Assembly: GCA_014218235.1 (NCBI GenBank)
Contig: CM024760.1
Coordinates: forward strand, 10,024,049 to 10,088,048
DNA from: Colocasia esculenta
Taxonomy: Eukaryota; Streptophyta; Magnoliopsida; Alismatales; Araceae
Reading direction: 5' to 3'
DNA: 64,000 bases
Of this stretch, positions 58,888-64,000 are shown one piece after another. Within the stretch, counting starts at the first letter, position 1, and each line of letters begins with the position of its first letter. The notes beneath the pieces are model-generated. The model was not told where the DNA came from. It saw only the letters and a program-made list of their open reading frames with translations, and searched no databases. The translations under genes and the position numbers were made by a program.

Positions 58888-61800
58888 TGTAGTACCCCGA
58901 AAAATCCATTAATTAAAAATTATGGATAAAATTGAGATTTTATCTATTAATAAATTCAATTAATTAAAACGGTACGCATCATTATTACATGCGTATAAAC
59001 CCCTATAAAAATTCCATAAAAATAATAGTTATACTTTAAATAATGTTCTCTAATGACCCATCATGAAATTTGGGCATAGAAAAATCATTTGGACTTAGTT
59101 TAAGAATTTATGCGACTTATTAGCATAATTAAGGAATAAGTCGAAGAACTCATTATTTTATGACCCAAAGTGGATTATAAATAAAAATAAACATGTGGGT
59201 AGACTTTAAATAATATGGGATGATAGCCCATTATGATATTTTGACCAATTGACAATTTTGGCCCATGAATAAATTCTCTAATAAAAGGATAATTAAAAAT
59301 CTAATAAGTAAAGTAAGAACGTGGGATGTACAATTAGACTCATTTGAGATATTGGGCCAAGAGTAAGATCCTAAATGATGAATATTAGAAATATTGGCAT
59401 GAATAATATTTATTCAATTTAAAAATATGAAATTATTTGAATAAGTGTGATAAATAGATTTACATAAGGATAAAGGGTGAATGATTGAAACTAAATCAAT
59501 ACTCATTAAGTTAAATTAGTAATGGATTTGGTTAATGGACCTAACATGAATTGTTGGGCCCAAATGAGAAGAGCCCATCATGAGATGGAAAGTAATTAGT
59601 CTAAATTCGTACCTAAAAATAGTAATAAATAGAAAAGGGTTAAGATAATGATTATTTTAACTCTTACTTATCTTAAAAAGAGTCTCCATCCCATCCTAAC
59701 ACATTAGCCATAAAATTAGATCTCTCCCTAAGCCAATTAGTGGATTACTGCTAGAATATGAGAGATAAATGTGTAAATTCGGAGTTAATATTTAAATAAA
59801 TTAAAAAGAGATAAGATAATGACTAAACTAGCTTATAAATATCTCTATAAGAGTCCTAGACCTATCCTAAACCATTACTCACGAAATTAGACCTCTCATC
59901 TATCCTATTAGGTGGGATAATGTAAGAAATAAGGGGATAAATAAAGAAATTAAAGAGTTGGAAGAAGTAGGAAGAGTTTTAGAGAGGATGGACTCTTGTA
60001 GCAACCATACACACCCTAATCAAACTCTATCAACACTCATTTTCGTGCTTAGACTTTGGGAGATGAAGGAGAAGGCTGGAGAACAAAGGAGCAAGGTGGA
60101 AGGAGCTTGGAGCAAAGGATTTCACCCCGTCTTCGTCCAAAAACCCTAGCTTTTCAATCTTGCAACGAAAGATAGGCAATCTCTCAAGTTAAAATCGTGA
60201 AATAATTACCCTAGGTAGACTTCATATACCTCTTCAAAAGCCCGTTGTATTCTGCTCATCCATTTGGGCGAATTTAATTCATGAAATCCTTCTGTTACCC
60301 TGAACTAAAATCTCATGTTTTCTCTAATTCCCCACATGTACTTTCTCTCATGCCATGATAAAATTCTTGTGCATACTGCACCTTATTATCTTTCAAATGC
60401 CCCTAGTCTTGATCGATTTTGATCTCTCATGAGGGAGAATTAAATCTTTGAATCCCTATATGTTGCTTGTACCCGACTCTTCAAGTTTACCTTTAAACGT
60501 CGTGCATACTTGATATCCTACTATGAGAAAATTCTCCAAAATACTACTTTGTATTAGCTTTCGAACGCCTCTAGTTTCGTAATTTTTCATTGTGTATTCA
60601 TCTCTAATTAATTCATGGAACCCTGACTGCACCTGTTTAGGTCACCGAAAAATAACCCAATCAATGCATGTCTAAACCTTGTCTATTTTCAAATTAATCA
60701 TGCATGTTGATAGATATACATGTCTACTTTCGTTTAAAACTAGTTTTGTACTTTTTAAATCACCGTGCTATTTTATATGAAATTTAGATCGTCCCCGTAT
60801 CACAGAGGACTCGCCCTGGGAAAAAGGGAAAAATGGCAATCTCACCTGTTATCACGACGGCGCGATCCGCCGCGATATCAGTGAGGTCGCGCCCGCCAAT
60901 GGCATCGCGTCAAGAACGCGTCGGCATAAGCCGCCGCGATTCACCCCAGACCGAGCCAGACTGGCCAAGCCCCGTGTCGCGCCCGACCGCCCCGTCGCGA
61001 CGGGTAAGTCTGCCCCGTTTTAAAGATTCCGACCAGAATTGAAAAATTATGCATTTGCCCTGTTGTTTAGGCTTTATACCCCTAATTAGCCATGATTAAA
61101 CCATGATATAGTTAACCCGACTTGGCAAGTTAATAAATGACATTAATGATATAAATTTAATTATTTTATAAAGGACATTTGCACGACTTGTCATATCCTC
61201 AAGATTTCTTTACACTTACACACACGTGACTTTATTAATTGCCATTTGACCCTAATAATTTATGCAATAATGTATCTGGTAACTTAGCGAAATAAATGAC
61301 TAAATTACCCTATTTTATTAAATACAATTGTTTCTGTTTTTACTCACTCATTTTAAATACCGTTATCATTTTCCCTCGGCTTCGAGCACTCGAGGCACGA
61401 CGGACCCGTTTTACACACTTTCCTCTTGACATGGACCACCTCTCCACCGGGAATACTCTCGACTGGACAAGGGACTCCTTGTCAAGGCCTCCGTAAGTCT
61501 TCTTGGCTTTGGCGCACGTCCATTGCCGACGAGCTGGTTGTACCTTTAAATCCCGTTACACTCTTAGGGATCAGTACGATCCAAACGGCCTTAGTGAGAT
61601 CTCTCTTATCTTGTGATCACGGCGAACCTTCTAGCCTGTGTTCGTAGCACGGCTAGTGGGGCAGATATGACTTCTACCAGACTATCGGTACTCGACCTGG
61701 TGCTGTGCAACAGTTACTATCGTGGTTTATCATTATTTTACGATTATACCCCTATCTCGTCTACTATCCTTGTACTCTCATCTATTCATGTTCACTCTAC

Positions 61801-63040
61801 TATATCGTCTATTCATCTAGTACTCTCTTGAGACTCTTGAGCTGTTGCGGCTCCCATTGCTTGTACTATACATGACTGTCTAGCGCCATAATATGGGTCC
61901 GGTGACCCTACTGACTTGAATGCATAGTGTGCAGGGCACGGAGAGTGTCCGAGGGGCTCCAATATAGTCCTGGGGGCAGAGAGCCACCCGAAAATACCTG
62001 CAAGGGCTATTGACGGTGTTCTGCATTGCACCGGTTCTGACTATCTCGACATTGGCTAGACATCTAATTATTTTACTATTAGTCTGAGGAGTTCAGACAT
62101 ATTGTACCAGTTCTGTGCTATTAGTGTGCTAGCACTGACTGTTATAACATTAGTTTGAGGAGTTCAGACGTAATGTACTATCGTTAAACGGCTACTGTCC
62201 CAAAGTGACTATTGCCGTACTCGACTAGTGCACCGTGGTGCAACCATACACGTTATCTCATTACATGTTATCTCTTTACACGCTATCTCTTTACATGCAA
62301 TCTCGTTACACGCTATCTTGATATGCAAGCTATCTCGTTACACGCCACCTTGATACAAGCTATCCTTTTACATGTCATTTTGATACACGCTATCTTGTTA
62401 TACACTATCTTGTTACACACTATCTCGTTATATGGTCAATTCTCTATCGTCCTAGTTTTACAATATTCTTGTGAAATGTATTATCGTTCACATGTTATCG
62501 CATGCTATCATTCTTTTGATATAGTATGTCATCAATCTCTCGTTATCTTGTACTATTACTCTCTTGACTATACTTGATCGTTCTCTCTAGTTAACTTGCG
62601 TGACAAGACATTAATCACTTAAAGCATGCTTGTTTACACGAGATATTAAGTCCTATTGAGCGTTATCGCTCACCCTTCATTATTTGTTATTGTGTTTTCA
62701 GGTAAGTCAAGTGACGACCTTACACACAACAACAGGAATGGACTGGAGTGATGAGCGTCCTGAAGTCATAGCCATGGAATGTCCTTAGTACCTTAGAGTC
62801 TAGTAAGATATTTGCTTTAGATTTTATATCCAATGTAATAATGTCATTGAGCCCTATGTTTCGGCTCTGAATTAGTGGTTGTAATAGTTTAGATGAATTA
62901 TCAATAAAATGATGAGTTTTATTGCAATTATTATTCATTAGTTGCTCTGATATTTGCGAATGTATGCGCAATTTTCATTACCATACTCGTTGTTCATGCC
63001 TCCCTGATTTATTTCGCTGCTAAATTAGCGGGGCATGACA
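58888..63040 (+). repeat. 3' LTR of the LARD-like element
   Basis: It matches the 5' LTR along its whole length, with scattered substitutions and small gaps. Confidence 0.9.
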
Positions 63041-63045
63041 GTATC

Positions 63046-63360
63046 TCCCAAGAGGTATTGTCCCTGTATTTGGGATTTTGTCCTTTAAAAGGGCCCTCTT
63101 AGGAGAAGAGGTGAGGCTCTTGCCAGGGGCGGACCTAGCAAGGGCCCAGTGGGGTCCTGTGACCCCACTGGATAAAAAAGTTTGTATTAAGTGGATAAAT
63201 TTTCACCATAGGTGACTCCACTGAAATTATATGGGTGCATTATTAGGACCCTAGTGAAATAAAATTCTAGATCCGCCACTGGCTCTTGTTTATAAGCACA
63301 CACTTGTTCTCACTATCTTTCAATGTGAGACTAAAATATACCTCTACAATAACATATTAT
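63046..63360 (+). repeat. Right copy of the ~280-bp repeat, holding a MITE
   Basis: Homologous to 54020-54175 on both sides of the 158-bp insertion at 63124-63281. Confidence 0.75.
63124..63281. mobile_element. 158-bp hAT-type MITE
   Basis: The inverted ends are CAGGGGCGGACCTAG and its counterpart CTAGATCCGCCACTG. The 8-bp flanks are GCTCTTGC (63116-63123) and GCTCTTGT (63282-63289). The homologous unit near 54111-54125 has no insertion, directly showing the empty site. Confidence 0.9.
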
Positions 63361-63528
63361 AGTAGATTTTTTTCCACTAAGATATATAATCATAACTTAA
63401 CAGTCATACATATGGATGTGAGCAAGTAGTGTCAAAGTAAACTATAATTCTGATGTAATGAATATTCTAATATAAAACCCTAGTGATTTAGATGCAATTA
63501 AAAATTTAGTTAGCACCACACAAGAATG

Positions 63529-63573
<45 letters not shown>

Positions 63574-64000
63574 GCACAACTTCGATAACAACAAGTCACA
63601 TATGCAAATCATATATTAATGTTATCACTCGGTCCTAAACAAGCGGATAAGATCATTACATATTAAAAATACATGTCCTTTTAATTATATAGCTAGAGAT
63701 TTGAACTACAATAACATTTTGCATTAAGTAACATATATGGAACTATAGTAATTTAATTTTTTTATAAAATCTTAATAAATAGAAAAGTCATTATCACACA
63801 TTCAAAAACTAATCAAATTCTATAATAAAATATATATCTTGGGATTAAATAATATTTATCAACATCCACAACTAAAATAGGTCCCAAATGAACCAATTGA
63901 GCCAAGAGAATAATTGGGTTAGGAGAAATCTCCATAATTTTGTAGTGCCTAATAGGCCATTCATAAAAGTGATTGAATTGGGTTAAAACTTAATCTAATG
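63361..64000. other. AT-rich intergenic DNA
   Basis: No gene is supported. A (TA)n microsatellite lies at 63533-63571. Confidence 0.6.

Larger units (their letters stand above)
54302..63040 (+). mobile_element. LARD-like LTR element: two 4.2 kb LTRs around 413 bp
   Basis: The LTRs (54302-58474 and 58888-63040) start TGTA(A/G)TACCCCG and end GGGGCATGA(T/C)A. A perfect 5-bp target duplication GTATC flanks the element (54297-54301 and 63041-63045). The interior has a degenerate primer-binding site TGATATCAGAGC (58478-58489), a short gag-like frame, and a polypurine tract (AAGTGGGGGAGGA) at the 3' LTR. All pol genes are missing. The initiator tRNA-Met site and LTR start suggest derivation from a chromovirus-type Gypsy element by internal deletion. 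It would depend on enzymes supplied by another element. Confidence 0.9.

Noticed and set aside
54302..63040. Large tandem duplication of a 4.6 kb locus
   Set aside because: TG...CA ends, a primer-binding site, a polypurine tract and a perfect 5-bp target duplication show that the repeats are LTRs.

Overview
This is plant nuclear DNA, most likely from a monocot. It has spliced genes with GT-AG introns, a GC-rich first exon in the N-acetylglutamate synthase gene, Angela-type Copia and Tekay-type Gypsy retrotransposons, plant MITEs, a LINE and tRNA-derived SINEs. No bacterial operons, CRISPR arrays or functional tRNA/rRNA genes were seen. The species is not identified.

Layout. (1) 1-594: the 3' end of an unrecognised plus-strand gene. 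(2) 595-6560: AT-rich intergenic DNA with two short Mutator-type MITEs, a foldback repeat and a 1.4 kb foldback hAT-like element. (3) About 6560-28312: a nested retrotransposon block. An old Tat-like Gypsy element (LTR and gag fragment) was entered in its LTR by a complete minus-strand Angela-type Copia element (6927-15644), and in its gag by a Tekay-type Gypsy chromovirus (17053-28312, right LTR truncated). (4) 30570-31271: a small, intact three-exon gene for a CYSTM (cysteine-rich, tail-anchored) protein. (5) 33445-34192: a hAT MITE. (6) 35978-49336, minus strand: a ten-exon gene for plastid N-acetylglutamate synthase (arginine pathway). Its introns hold a Mutator-type MITE, a SINE and a LINE. 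Two exons contain frame-changing indels. (7) 51523-53214: a non-autonomous Mutator-like element with a 10-bp target duplication. (8) 54302-63040: a large LTR element whose two 4.2 kb LTRs flank only 413 bp. It sits between two copies of a ~280-bp repeat; the right copy also carries a 158-bp hAT MITE, and the left copy is the matching empty site.

Only the CYSTM and NAGS genes are recognised host genes, and they are functionally unrelated. The rest of the window records successive insertions. The most unusual signals are: four hairpins in the Angela leader with an identical 19-nt head but different self-complementary stems; a 76-bp GT...AG intron-like interruption in the Tekay gag; the frame breaks in NAGS; and strong hairpins inside several elements.
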